Below, in pieces: positions 21,479-32,834 of a DNA stretch of 42,938 bases; the first letter of the stretch is position 1; each line of letters starts with the position of its first letter. The stretch comes from Gonapodya sp. JEL0774. Lineage: Eukaryota; Monoblepharomycota; Monoblepharidomycetes; Monoblepharidales; Gonapodyaceae. The notes beneath the pieces were generated by a model. That model was not told the DNA's origin. It saw nothing but the letters and a program-made list of their open reading frames with translations, and made no database searches. Location of the stretch: positions 1-42,938 of the forward strand of contig JADIIX010000090.1 in the NCBI GenBank assembly GCA_027604505.1. The letters are read 5' to 3'. Both the position numbers and the translations under genes were made by a program.

Positions 21479-22460
21479 CCTATTTATCCTATCTGTTGCC
21501 CCAACAGAATCTCAGATGTCCGCTCTCAACTCGGTCCTTCGCTGCCGTTGCTACTCTCCTTCTCTCGCGCTTGTCTCTCCGCTATCTCGTGTCCCTCCCA
21601 ATCTCAATCGACCGCTGTTTCCTCAGATGCACTCTCGCCTGGCTCTTTCTCACTCGCTCCCGCTCTTCACACCAGTATTTTGTTGGTTCCCCTCGCTCCA
21701 CCTTTGGTTTGACTATGTAATCGTCACTGTGTTGCTCCCTGCCGCCTCAACCAGTTTTTCCCGCCTCAGGTTCGCTCCTCAAGTGAACCGACCCATCCCT
21801 CTCGGACTGCCGGTAATGACGGGCTCCCTCTCGACAACTTAAACTCCTTTAATCCCTAGACACCGCCCCCTTGTGCGCTTTAGTCCACCTAGAGATTCAA
21901 CACTTGTGTTTCTGTGTGAGGTAAGCAGATCTCGTTCCGCTTATACCTGCTGTACCCGTTCTCCCGCTTTTTTGCAAACGTGTTCCCGTGGAGTCTTTTT
22001 ATGTTACTATAACAATGACACATGTTCCTTGTCAAAAGTTCTCACGAGTGTTTTGCGGTGTTTTTCTTCTTCATGATATTGCCATTAACCTTCTCCCATT
22101 TTTTTGTCTTTCTATGAACAAGTCTGAAAGTTGTAGAGTAAGCTCTGGGAGAATTCGGAGTGGTGCGGGTGGTGCGGGTGCTGTTGCGATGTGTGTGGAC
22201 GAAACATGAACTCAAAGCTCATGAAAATAATTGAGTTATGGACAGCATACGCATCTATGGTTTCTCGGCGGCTGGTGAAGGCTCCATACTACGCTCCCCT
22301 CTTGAGAACCACCAAACCCCGAGCTTTGACGGCTCATACGGCGCCTCTCATGTTTGGTGTTTCTTTTGAGAGGGTGGGCGTCGACAGTGAAATCCCGACA
22401 CACCGCGGACCTTTTTTACACAGGATTATATATGTATAGTGGTCTTGATACGAACAACAA
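21479..22460. other. Intergenic region upstream of the C2H2 gene
   Basis: Nearly 1 kb, pyrimidine-rich on the plus strand up to about 21850 and AT-richer beyond. Short ORFs are present but none has a recognisable motif. The first part probably holds the promoter and leader of the minus-strand C2H2 gene. Confidence 0.5.
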
Positions 22461-22533
22461 GGGGTTGTAACTCAGATGGTAGAGTGCTCGCTTCGCATGC
22501 GAGAAGTCAAGGGTTCGAATCCCTTCTGCTCCA
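22461..22533 (+). tRNA. tRNA-Ala (anticodon CGC)
   Basis: The 73-base cloverleaf has a D stem ACTC/GAGT, an anticodon stem CTCGC/GCGAG with loop TTCGCAT (anticodon CGC at 22494-22496), a T stem AAGGG/CCCTT around TTCGAAT, and an A discriminator base. There is no intron. The acceptor stem GGGGTTG/CTGCTCC has one T-T mismatch at the sixth pair and two G-U pairs. The A box reads TAAC instead of the usual TRGC. A run of seven T follows at 22548-22554. Confidence 0.85.
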
Positions 22534-22547
22534 AAATCTGCTGTCAC

Positions 22548-22554
22548 TTTTTTT
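22548..22554 (+). terminator. RNA polymerase III T-run terminator
   Basis: Seven T residues begin 15 bases after the tRNA 3' end, fitting a Pol III stop for that gene. Confidence 0.65.
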
Positions 22555-22620
22555 CGGACTTATAGCACTTACAGTAAACCCGAACCTCTTGAAGCAAAAT
22601 TGAGTTTTGCATGAGTGGCA

Positions 22621-22830
22621 CTACGAACTTGAACTAAGGGGTGATTGGGGTTTATTCGAGATTTTATCAAAAATCTCGATAGTACCATCAGCATCGAAAA
22701 AGCCAGAATACCAATGAGAATCAGGAGTAAGTTTAACAGGGTATATATCAGTTATGATTATGCAACCGTGAAATCGAATAACTGCAATTCTAAGAGCAAG
22801 GTCGACACCAGATCCTGACATTTCTTGCAA
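22621..22830 (-). pseudogene. LAGLIDADG homing-endonuclease fragment, probable mitochondrial insertion
   Basis: A 69-codon minus-strand frame contains SHWYSGFFDADGTIEIFDKI, the LAGLIDADG signature (W-xxGFFDADG-I) of endonucleases encoded in fungal mitochondrial group I introns. The surrounding bases are clearly AT-richer than the neighbouring genes. Upstream the frame reads as a short Ile/Val/Arg-rich stretch, and downstream it becomes Ser-rich and stops. A full endonuclease is about 250-350 residues, so this is a relic. The simplest reading is a nuclear copy of mitochondrial DNA inserted between the tRNA and the Prm10-like gene. This is inferred from one motif plus composition. Confidence 0.5.
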
Positions 22831-22955
22831 ATTGAAGCTGTACTTGGATGTTATCCCATGTTACTTCAGTGAACTGAACTCAAATTACATATATCTGATT
22901 TGCTCGTCGTACCTATGTACATGCAACAAAAGAAACAAAGAAGGAGAAAAAGTCT

Positions 22956-25813
22956 TCAGTATCCAGGGACTCGAAACATCTTTTTTCTCCTGCCGATGGG
23001 GTAAACCAGCAAGTGAGCTGAGAACAAGCCGACCAAGATTCCAATGGAGACGTCCAAGACCAGACTCGCAAGCCTTGCCCCGTTTGCCACATCATCGTTC
23101 ATCAATGCCATGTTTGCACGAACGGAGATTCCGCCAGGAACGAGGAACAGGATGCCTGCAAGAAGTGGTGCAAGCTGTGGAGAAATGGGTGTGAAAAGTT
23201 GTCAGGTGAAACCCAAAGTCTCCAATTCTCAACGAAGCCCCGTCCCCCTCACTCACAGCAGCGTCCCCTGTCAATCTACCGTAGGCATTCCCACATATTC
23301 CAATAGCCAATGCAGTGATTGCGTTGTTGGTACTAGTGTCGAACTTGTCCGCCGGAAGGAAAGTGCTGGTCAAGTATCCGATTGCGGTCACGACACACAT
23401 GACTGGGAACTGTCGCGGGTGCGCTTCCAGAAGAATATAGAACGCAAAGCACATGGGGAGGAAAAATAATATCTGGAAGCGAGAATCCACCGGTTGACAT
23501 TGTTGGGAGTCAACAGTCCCTACGGCCCACAACGCGATTTTCGATCCGATTGAGAGTCCGTAGCCAATCATCACAGAAATGAGCAGCGCGTGGAAGAGCC
23601 GAACAGTGCCGATAATGAGATTGCGGGAAGCGACCTCCATCACACCCACCTCCATTCCCCAAAAAGGCAATGAGGATCCATAATTCACATTCGCACAGTG
23701 TCACCGACTCACCGACTCACCGTTATCATCAATCCCGGCAGGAGCCATACACTTCCAGCCATAGACATGGAGAAGAAACACACTCCCGGAACAAATTTCT
23801 CGGTCACCTTTGCGACAAAGCCAATAACCAGGGCTGCCGAAAACTCGAGCAAGTTTCCGTAACGGGCCCACCTGTCGGCCGCCATGCTCATCAATCCGAC
23901 TAAACCCCCAAAGACCGCACAGATCCACATGTCCATCCACGACCCGCCGTAGAACATGACGGCCGCAAGAGCACACACGATGACATTGGCCGCAAGTTGG
24001 CACCAACGGGGCCACAGTGGTGGAGCTTTGATTATACGGGAAAGTTCGTTGAGCAAGTGCGGGACGTCGTTCGAATAGGTGGGGATCGTTGTGGCAAGAT
24101 GGTTGACACGGAAAAGGCGCCACATGTCTGCGATATTGGGGGGAATGGGTCGGGGGGGGGGGAGGACCCCCGTTGAATAAGGGATGTTTTTCACGTGGCG
24201 ATTGCGGGGGATGCTCCTCACCATATCCGGCACTGCACCGAAGAAAATGTGTTTCCGACGTGTGTGTTTCGGGGTCGCCGAAGGTTACGAGAATCATGGA
24301 AGGCAGGTAGGCGAACTAACATGCGACGATGGACATCAGTTGGTTTCGCCGCTTTGACTCCCTTGCACTCGTCACACTTCACCTGTGCCTCCAGTCCCAG
24401 TTCCACGCAGCACTTCTTCATGTAATGTTCCAGTCTGTACGTTGGGCATCCGTACTTGAAGAGAGCCTTCCCCAGCCTTAGAACGAACGATTGCTTGGCC
24501 AAAAGCTGATTAATTGTTTCCGCGATCCGGAGACGGACAAAGTTCTCTTCCGACGAGCTCATCCCGATATCTCCCGATGCATATCGCTGGTGCTTCTCTC
24601 TGGGTGTCTCATCGTCAGTGTCCGTGTCCGTGTCCGTGTCGGGAGCTCTCAATGTCGCCGCGGAGGGGCGCAGAGTGGATGTGGTGGGGAGAGGAGTCGA
24701 GTGGTCACTGGGCTGATCAGGAGTCCAGCTACGGGAATTGAGATTCCAAGGAGATGAAGCACCTCCACTCCTTTGTGCAGGAAATCGGGAGGCCGCCTTT
24801 GAGGAGAGAAGTGGGTCGGTCAGGGAGGAGTGAGCATAGCTGTCAGTATGCTGGGGCGAGTGAGGCTCGGTATCAGTTGACGGGGCCGGAGAGGAGTTTG
24901 AGATGCGAGGCGGAGGTATGACTGTGAGGGGGACCAGAGAAAGTGCGGTGGACGACACGAGGTCCGGGCTGCGGGAGTACAAGGGCCCCGCAGAGCCGCT
25001 CAAGCTCGCAATGGCGGCAGAGGTAAGCCAAGGGCTGCCAGACGGAATCTGAATGGGGTACAAGTGAGGGATCAAAGGTGGGGAGCGTTCGGAGAGGGCG
25101 GGCGAGGGGTTCCGGGGCGGGTTGTGGGCGTGAGCGAGAGGAGGTTGCGAAAGGGAGCTTCCCAATGGGTGTATGGGTGTGGGAGCGTGAAGGAAACTGC
25201 TTTGATTGTCGTAGCCGGACTGAACCGCAACGGCGGAGAGAGGTCGGGTTGGTGGGGGCTGCGATTCCGGGTTCGTTTCCCGCCATTCTGCGCTCCTGGT
25301 TTCCTTGGGGGATGGCAGTCGTGCTGGGGCAGGTTGTGGTGCGCCAGAATTGTTGTTGAAAGTGTATGTTTCATTTCGTTGAGACTCCAAGTCTGGTTGC
25401 TGCACGACTACCAAGGGAGGGGTTCTTGAGGAGTCAGGAAAATGAACAGCAGGCCCTCTGTGCTTGCCAGTGTTATCATTGAGTAAAGTTGTCGGATGTC
25501 GGTCGTGGGTGGGCATCAAAGTGGAAAGGAAGTTGATAGGAGTTGGTGTTCCTCCCCTTTTCTCTCTCTCACCAGCAGTACTCGAAGACTGTGTGTGCTG
25601 GATAGAACGAAGAAGAAGTCCAAGAACACCGTGACTAGTCCGCGCAGGTTTTGCCCGAGGCGAATCCCTTGTCGAATCCATTGAAACACCTCTCGATGAC
25701 ATGCCATCATCTTCTTCCCCACGTTCATCACGGCCGCCGTGACTTCTTTCAGAAGAAGCGACCGACTGAGTGCTGCTGAAATGACCGAAGCGCGCGAGAT
25801 TCAAGGGCCTCAT
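22956..25813 (-). CDS. Prm10-like ThrE/DUF3815 family membrane protein
   Basis: Exons 25813-24383, 24315-24222, 24127-23721, 23649-23257 and 23174-22956 join in phase to 847 residues starting MRPLNLARFGHFSS. The first ~430 residues are a Ser/Pro-rich cytosolic region with an Asp-Thr repeat (DTDTDTDTDD). The ThrE-type domain follows: FVLRLGKALFKYGCPTYRLEHYMKK, then FAYLPSMILVTF. About ten hydrophobic segments come next, including LVIGFVAKVTEKFVPGVCFF, EVASRNLIIGTVRLFHALL and LLAGILFLVPGGISVRANM. The order matches yeast Prm10 and its fungal relatives, whose prokaryotic cousins export amino acids; the transported substrate in fungi is unknown. The intron 3 donor is tandemly repeated (GTGAGTCG twice, 8 bp apart). 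Confidence 0.9.
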
Positions 25814-26110
25814 TTTGACAGGAATGCAACAGAGGGAGGGCGATGGGATGAGTGAGGACTGAGTCCAGTATGAACAGAATGAATAAATGAAATTTAATTC
25901 GTTATGAGATGTCTCGTGGAATTGGAAGCGGAAAGAAGAAAGAAATGTCGCCTGTGTCAGGTGCTGTGCATGTGTTGCATGAATGATGATCAGCCTCAGC
26001 ACAAATATACAGGAGGCCATCACGATGAGCACCACAATACCCATCACATTGCACAACTAAATTATATACATACACACAATGAAGAGCAAATGGGCAGAGT
26101 GACGTTCCCT
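25814..26110. other. Intergenic spacer between the Prm10-like and MBP1-like genes
   Basis: About 300 bp, AT-rich, probably holding the promoter of the Prm10-like gene and the 3' region of the MBP1-like gene. No further gene is seen. Confidence 0.5.
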
Positions 26111-29100
26111 TTACAGCTCACCAACCACTTCACTTGTACTACAAACGCTTACCGGCAAAGCAGGAAGATCTTTCGGGGTAAATTCCCCTGCTGAAAGTGT
26201 CGACCGAATCTCCACCAAGGTTCGCCGCAACGACGTCAAGTCCACCTTTGGGTCCGTCCACTCTTGTTCGGGGTGCACTGTGGCATCTGTAACCCCATCA
26301 ACGTCATCGCTGTCACCATATCTGACCTCGTGAATCGAAGAGGAAAGTCCAACAAGTCCGACCGCTGCCCCTCCCTCGTTCTTGTCAGTGATAAGGGGAC
26401 TCACAGCACTCAACTGCTGCTGGGCCTCAGCGAGTTGTTCCAGCGCTCGATCACGTGCTTGCTCAAGGTACCGTAAACGGGAATCACGCTCACGGCTCTC
26501 CGCAGCAAACGTTCGATACGATGCCCTAAAAAGACGGCGGACAGCTATGCCGCAATGTAAGGAGAATTGGCGAGATATAATCGCCCAGGTGCATGAGGAA
26601 ATTGGATCGGTCGCTCGAGCATCACATCCTCAAACAAGAACAAGATCTCACCTCCCATAATCTTCCCGTGCTGACCCTCCACTCCTTCCACCGACCCATC
26701 CTCTGTTTCGTCGTCGAAATTCGAGTGGAGCGAGAGAGCAGCAGCAATGTGGTCGTGGAGAGCGAGAGCACTGATTTCGCCCTCAGAGTCGGAGTCAGCC
26801 GCGTTAGCGGCCTAGTTGATAGGTGGTGTCCGTGGATACCAGATAGCGGTCACTACACTGTCTTGCGCCAAAACTCACCATTTTATCTTTCCTCAAAGCT
26901 TTCCCCATTCCTGGATCCATGGCCGCGTAATCCATTGCCCGAACTCCAGTCCTATTTTCCGCCGCGGGATCAGCCCCCATCGCCACCAGCACCTCAACCA
27001 CACCCTTGTTACCCCCTCGTACTGCCACAAGCAAGGCCGTATCACCTTGCCTATCTCGAAAGTCCACAAACTCTCTCGTCGCTGCGACTGCATCCACTTG
27101 CCCACCAACTCCGTGAGCAGACCACCATCGCTTCACACATCGAGCGTAATATCTGGCTGCCGCCACCATTGTCCTACCTCGTTCGCCCTGCACTGCCCCT
27201 GCAGCTGCCAAGTGGTGAAGCACGGTGCGTCCCTCAGCATCCGCCGCGCGTATGGCTGATGAGAGTCGACGGAGAACAGAGGGAAAGCACTGCCGCTCAA
27301 ATGCATGAGCGCATTGGACAGAACGCATAAGGGGGGTTTGAGAAGCGAAGTTCACCGCAAAAGGCGATGCACCCAAGCTAAGAAGGGTTCGGACAGTACG
27401 AGGACGAGCAAGAGAGGCAGACCAGTGGAGGGCGGTATTGCCTGTGGCACGTTGTGGACAACAGAGTGCGAGGGAGGTTCCCATAATGCATCTCTCTCAT
27501 TTTAGAAAGCTTAGCCCACCTTCTTGATCCAACATCAACTCCACCACACATCTCCTCTTCCTTCCTCCACCTTCTATTTCCTTACCGACCTCGTCTGTTC
27601 CGTCTTCCTCTTCCTCCAAAGTCAACAGTTCCACCACTCTGGCATCGCTCTCCTCGCTCTCCTCAAGAAATATCTCCACCAACACCTCTCTCTGTCTGTC
27701 ATGCAGGGGCATTCCGTCCCACCGTCCAGGACCACTGCGTGGTACGTTGGGGCGGGGAATAGCCGTTGCAGCACCGGATCGCACAGACCGAGGAAGGTAT
27801 GGATCGAGGTAGGAATCATCACCATCACCTTCTCGGGGATCCGCAAGTCGCTGCCGTTTGTGCCGCGAAGAATGGGAAAACCCCTGCGGGCCACCTTTAC
27901 TCCACTCATTGAAAGCGGAGGCGCCACCGTCATCAGCAGCGGATAAGTCCTCACCCCAGCCTTCGCTCCTCTCCTCATCTACTGTCATTGCGTTTTCGGC
28001 TCTCTTTCTGTCACCCTTCACTCCTCTCGTCATATCCTGTGAATCAGGGTCAGACATGTGCTCCCCTTCTCCGTCGCTTCGCTCAAGGGATGATGACCGT
28101 GAAGAGACAGGTGTGAACGTAGGATACGCCGAGGCAGAGGAGCTAGCAGGATACGAGAAGTAGCCGGAGGAGAATGTAGCTGCTGGTGTGAGTGGTGTCG
28201 CGATTGGTTGGGCTGTGATTTATGGATGAGTTAGTTCGAAAGTCAGAATGTTGAGCGACAAAAATTGTTTGAGCAAAGGTGTGATATGTAGACACCTTTC
28301 GGCCTTTCCGCGGACAGAAATCCATCCCGCTTCCCTTACGGCTCACGTTCTTTTCCTCTTACCCATACATGAACTCAACCTCTCCTTATCAGACTTTTCA
28401 CTTAATATATCGCACTCACCTATTGCCGCCCTGCCTCTTAACGCCCTTCCACTCGCCAAACTCGGCGGTGTGCGCTCCAAGGCAGCTCCCACCCCGAGTG
28501 CTGCACTCCCTGACGGTGCGCTTGTTCTCTTTGGTTGAGCCTGATCTGTTGCCGGATTGAAGTCCAGCAGGGGTGCGACGAGTTCTTCGACCCCGTAGCG
28601 ACGTGCAAGGTCCCTCCCAGAATCTAGGGGTATCCAGGTGCCTTGATATTTGCCGTAACCACCTTGAATTTTTTCATGGAGGGGATCTGCGGTGCATGTT
28701 CAGAAAGCGGAATGTCGGATCACAAGTGAGATAGGTCAGGATATGGAGTGTGCCCCGTCATATAAAATAGAAGTGCGGTAGCAGGTCAGTGGATGCGTCA
28801 ACCAAAGCACTATATCTGCCTTCTTAGGCGGAGTTCAGCAGCATCCATTGGTCCAATGTGGTCAATATGCTCCGCTGGAGCATGTTAACTAACCCGCTAA
28901 TACTTCTCGCTCCAGAATTTTGGTCCGGCGGGGTTTTGAAAAGCCAGCAACCTATGAAATGATGATACACGCAACACTTGATTAAGTTTGATGTGTGTGT
29001 GGAATCGATGCACCAGTGTGAGGAGCGAATCCCATCTACAAACCTTTAGAATCTGTGTTGCATTCAAAAAGGCGTCTGAAACCCGTCTCATCACCGCAAC

Positions 29101-29409
29101 GTCTTTGACGTGCTATCATCACAGATTCCGAGTGGACATAGTCACGTGGCGCCGTGCCGCGTCAAATCCCCAGACGAGCGAGAAGTGAGAAACAACGGCC
29201 ATAGGAGGAAAGAAACACGAATTCACTTACCATTTCGTAGACGGGAATATTTGAGTAGGTTGCTCTTTGGGAAGAGCGAGATAGCAGATGCGGCGGAGGT
29301 GAAGCAGATGAGCGAGCGCATTGCAATAGCGACGAGAAATTGTGAGAAGGGGGCGATGCCTGCAGTTGGAGCAGCAAAGATTGACTCACGATTGGATTGG
29401 ACGGTGCAT
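26111..29409 (-). CDS. MBP1/SWI4-like APSES-ankyrin transcription factor
   Basis: Nine exons (29409-29390, 29264-29231, 29112-29044, 28951-28894, 28686-28420, 28212-27520, 27441-26879, 26811-26652, 26628-26111) join in phase to 793 residues. The start is MHRPIQSATYSNIPVYEM. The APSES DNA-binding domain lies at about residues 8-110: VMRRVSDAFLNATQILKVAGF, RTKILEREVL, HEKIQGGYGKYQGTWIPLD and VEELVAPLLDFNPA. A linker contains LHDRQREVLVEIFLEE. Ankyrin repeats follow (GNTALHWSASLARPRTVRTLL, EGRTVLHHLAAAG, QGDTALLVAVRGGNKGVVEVLV), then a charged helix near the C-terminus. In fungi this factor pairs with Swi6-type proteins in MBF/SBF to drive G1/S genes. The terminal exon and the 26628 acceptor are the least certain parts. 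The gene is head-to-head with THOC7, 129 bp apart. Confidence 0.9.
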
Positions 29410-29538
29410 CGTTACGTTCACGGACGGGGTACACCTCAAACGTGAATTCCTGGATTTGAGTGAAACCTGGGGTGCACTGTGGTCCACAATCAGGCCAACT
29501 GTGGGTTTGCATGGAACGCTCTGTTAACGTATTTTCAG

Positions 29539-31018
29539 ATGACCGACGTTGAAATGACCGAGGAAGTAACTGAAATCGTACCAGATGATGACGATCCACC
29601 GACCATCGAGGAATCTCTCACAGGACCTCCCATGCTACCGTCGAGATTCAACGACGATGGTGAGCTCACCCACTCCACGGATATAGTTTATTGGGACATG
29701 ACAGCTGATGTTAAACGTCTCGTGGGCCTTGTTTTTGCATTATCGGGGTGCTCCTCTCCTTCTCCTACCTCCCCTTGTGCATGATCAAGACAATCTCATA
29801 AAGAACCGACGAGCCATCAACGACAAGCCACTGAAAAGCCTCGCACGAGCAATGGCACGATTCTATCAGAGGCTCGGTGAACCGGATTTTAGAGCTGATG
29901 AGCTGTGAGTTTTTGTTGAAACAATTCTTTGGATCACCGCCAGTGGGTTGTCGGTAGTTGCAATTTTCTGTGATGCAAGAATATTATGAAGACAGGGATT
30001 GGCCAATTGGAGCATGGGGGAAGACACCATGCTTGGGGAGATCTGAGAAGCTTAAACAAGTGAAGTAGCGTCTCTGATATTGGGACTCCAGAACTGCGCA
30101 AACGTGGAGGGTTAATCCCCGCGACGACTCGCGCCTACTTCATGCATTAAGCTTCTCGTTTTTCAAGACATCTTTCCTCTCTCCACTATCCTCGTTGCAA
30201 TTCACTTATACGTCAGCTCCGTAGCTCAATTCCTCGAAGAAATCGACCAAATCGACTCCATCGCTCAGAAGGGCCGTATCATCCACAAAATGAGTGTTCA
30301 CGAAATTAAGGGATACGAGCGAGCGGCGTCGGAAGTTTGTGAGCCAGACCACTTCGTCGTGTTCCATTGCTCTGCATCTCACTTGTCGTCCCCGTCCCGC
30401 AAACCGCAAAGCCACTGACATCGAATCCGCCCGCCAAGAAGTCACCAACCTTGTGGCAGCGCTAGAAAAGGCCCGACGTGAACGTCGCAACAGGCTCGAG
30501 TACGATGCAGTCGCAAAGCAGATTATTAAACTCACGAGCAGAGCGGAGATGACTGAGTGAGTGCTGCTGCAATGTTTCTCGGACCGTGCAGAACGGGGGT
30601 TGCGAAATCGCGGTTGTTCGTCGTCAGTCATCGGTGTGGTCTTGGATCCGTGTGAATAACGGGGTGAACGGCATCACCCCTCATCATCATTCTCCCTGCC
30701 ATGCTCTTGCGACCACTTCTGAGCTTGTATCTTCTTTTCCTTTATCGACCATGTCGACCCAGACTCAATTCCACCACCGAATCTCAAATCGCCCAACTCG
30801 ACCGCGACCTTGCTGCACTCCATGACACTTGGGAACTCCGCCGAAAACAATTCCACACTTTCTTGCTATTTGGGCACGAAGTCGCCGAGAGTGCATCAGA
30901 GGCGAAGCACGGTGGGGCTGTCGCAGGCGCGTCTGGGAGTCAGGGAGATCAAAGTCATGGTGGCAGGGACATGACGGAGGAGGAGGAAGGGGAGGAAATG
31001 GCGTTGGATGAACGATGA
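29539..31018 (+). CDS. THO complex subunit 7 (THOC7/Mft1-like)
   Basis: Exons 29539-29659, 29790-29904, 30217-30338, 30412-30556 and 30763-31018 join in phase to 252 residues, close to the usual THOC7 length. The N-terminus is acidic (MTDVEMTEEVTEIVPDDDD). The THOC7 core shows NRRAINDKPLKSLARAMARF, then KMSVHEIKGYE, the signature RRERRNRLEYDAVAKQI and finally TWELRRKQFHTFLL. Much of it is predicted coiled coil. THO couples transcription to mRNA packaging and export. The acidic, Gly-rich end (EEEEGEEMALDER) extends beyond the conserved part. BUD13 follows on the same strand 118 bp downstream. Confidence 0.9.
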
Positions 31019-31136
31019 CTGGAGTTGGTTGAAGGAGTGTACAACCTCACGAGACTAATGATTCTTTGTATTCCCCCACAAAATACTGTACGATAATCGT
31101 TTTGCGTTTGGACTCCACAACATCCTTATCGCCAGA

Positions 31137-32495
31137 ATGTCAACCCTCAAGGACTATCTAGCGAAAAACTATCTGTCGGGAACGTCAGATTCCAGTCATT
31201 CATCCAAACCAAAGCGGAAAAAACCCAAACAACCCAAAGGCTCGACTACAAACATCGTTGATGAGGAAGCGGACGATTGGAAACGCACTGCGAGGCGCGA
31301 CGATTCGGACGATGAGACACCGGTAGTTGTTGATGGGATCCACTGGGAAGGAGATGATCGAGGCGCAAAGAACGGGAGTGGAGGGGATGGGAACTTGGGC
31401 GGACCTTATTCGGCCAAGGCAAACTGGAGGAGAGTTGGGGCCGGCGACGATGATTCTGACGTAGATGAAATGAAAGGAGCGACTATAGTGGACCTTGGCA
31501 ATGGAGTGGGCGAGAGTGGGGGTAACGCAAACCGTGGAAGTCGAGCGCAGCACAGACGAGAAACGAGTGAGCCGCGACGGAGACACGACTCCGAAAGTGA
31601 GGGCGAAGGGGTAAAAGGCAACGCTACGAGAGGTAGGAACGTCCCAGGTGGAGGAGAGGCGCGCTCTGGGCGAAGACGACACGATTCGGACAGTGAAGTG
31701 GATGCTGCTGCGGGAAGGCGGGAAGCTGACCAGCACCGGAAGCGCCCTCGACATGACTCAGATATTGAAGAAGAGCGAGGAGGGACTGGAAAGCGTGGCG
31801 GTCCACCATTGTCTCCAGATCCTCGCACCAGGCCACGGCAAGACTCCCCTTCAACAGAGCGCTTAGACAAACCCGCACCTTCGAATTCGTCAAAGAAACT
31901 CCAAATGGCAGATGGCACGCATGCGGGCTTGCAACGCGCTTCGGACGTTGCCAAGCAGGCTGCTGCCCGTCGAGAGGAAGAAGACTCTCGCCTTCGACGG
32001 ATGGACACTCGTGCTTCGGGCAAGGATGCGGATACTGTTTATCGTGACAAATCTGGGCGTAAAGTGAATCCGGCTTTGGAAAAGGCGGAGACTCTTGAAC
32101 GGCAGCGGAAGGAGGAGGCGGAGCTAGAGAGGCAAATGCAGTGGGGGCGGGGCCTCGCACAGATGCGTGAAGCGGAGAACAGGGCCAAACAGTTGAGTGG
32201 AGGAGGCGCGTTGCCGATGGCGCGGTATGCAGACGACAGGGACATGAACGAGGCCATGAAAGTCGTCGACCGGTGGGGGGACCCCATGGCAGGCATGGTG
32301 CGCAAGAAGGTGAAAGTGAACCGACCTGTATACAAAGGACCTTTACCGGCACCAAATAGGTTTGGGATAGCTCCGGGTTACAGATGGGACGGTGTGGACA
32401 GATCAAACGGGTTTGAGAGCGACTTCTTTAAGAGGAAGAACGACAAAATAGCCCTTAGAGAAGAAGCCCATAAATGGAGTGCTGAAGACATGTAA
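31137..32495 (+). CDS. BUD13: BUD13/Cwc26 pre-mRNA splicing factor
   Basis: A single uninterrupted frame of 452 residues starts MSTLKDYLAKNYLSG, the conserved BUD13 N-terminus. The middle is charged, with repeated RRHDSDSE/RPRHDSD motifs (several copies between residues 140 and 240), typical of BUD13. The C-terminal block begins TVYRDKSGRKVN and ends PAPNRFGIAPGYRWDGVDRSNGFE, followed by a basic tail. BUD13 is the scaffold of the RES complex (with Snu17 and Pml1) that stabilises the activated spliceosome. It is intronless here, unlike most neighbours. Confidence 0.95.
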   Translation: MSTLKDYLAKNYLSGTSDSSHSSKPKRKKPKQPKGSTTNIVDEEADDWKRTARRDDSDDETPVVVDGIHWEGDDRGAKNGSGGDGNLGGPYSAKANWRRVGAGDDDSDVDEMKGATIVDLGNGVGESGGNANRGSRAQHRRETSEPRRRHDSESEGEGVKGNATRGRNVPGGGEARSGRRRHDSDSEVDAAAGRREADQHRKRPRHDSDIEEERGGTGKRGGPPLSPDPRTRPRQDSPSTERLDKPAPSNSSKKLQMADGTHAGLQRASDVAKQAAARREEEDSRLRRMDTRASGKDADTVYRDKSGRKVNPALEKAETLERQRKEEAELERQMQWGRGLAQMREAENRAKQLSGGGALPMARYADDRDMNEAMKVVDRWGDPMAGMVRKKVKVNRPVYKGPLPAPNRFGIAPGYRWDGVDRSNGFESDFFKRKNDKIALREEAHKWSAEDM

Positions 32496-32834
32496 AGCTG
32501 TTTCGGAATTTACCCGGTACATTGGGGTTTAAGGGGGTTCTCAGGATGTTGTTCGTTCATCGAGATATTATCTGTAGGGGGAGACCCCTTGAATTGTGAC
32601 ATTGCTTCCAGTAAAGTTCAATCTCCTTCAGTTGGTTTACGCTTTTGCTCGTTCATTTGGTTGCTCCATGGCCCATAGCGACCATTCGTTTGTTGACTGT
32701 GGCGGAAGAATGCTCTTTTCCGGTAGGTTCCAGCAGCTTCCATCACAATATGCACACAAAACTGGGCGGACGATGATATAAGCATCAAGTCAGTCAACAT
32801 TCTTCTGCTTATCCCATTACCACGTGAATTCTCA
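32496..32834. other. Intergenic region between BUD13 and the BAG gene
   Basis: About 340 bp with no convincing ORF. It should hold the BUD13 3' end and the promoter of the next gene. Confidence 0.6.
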
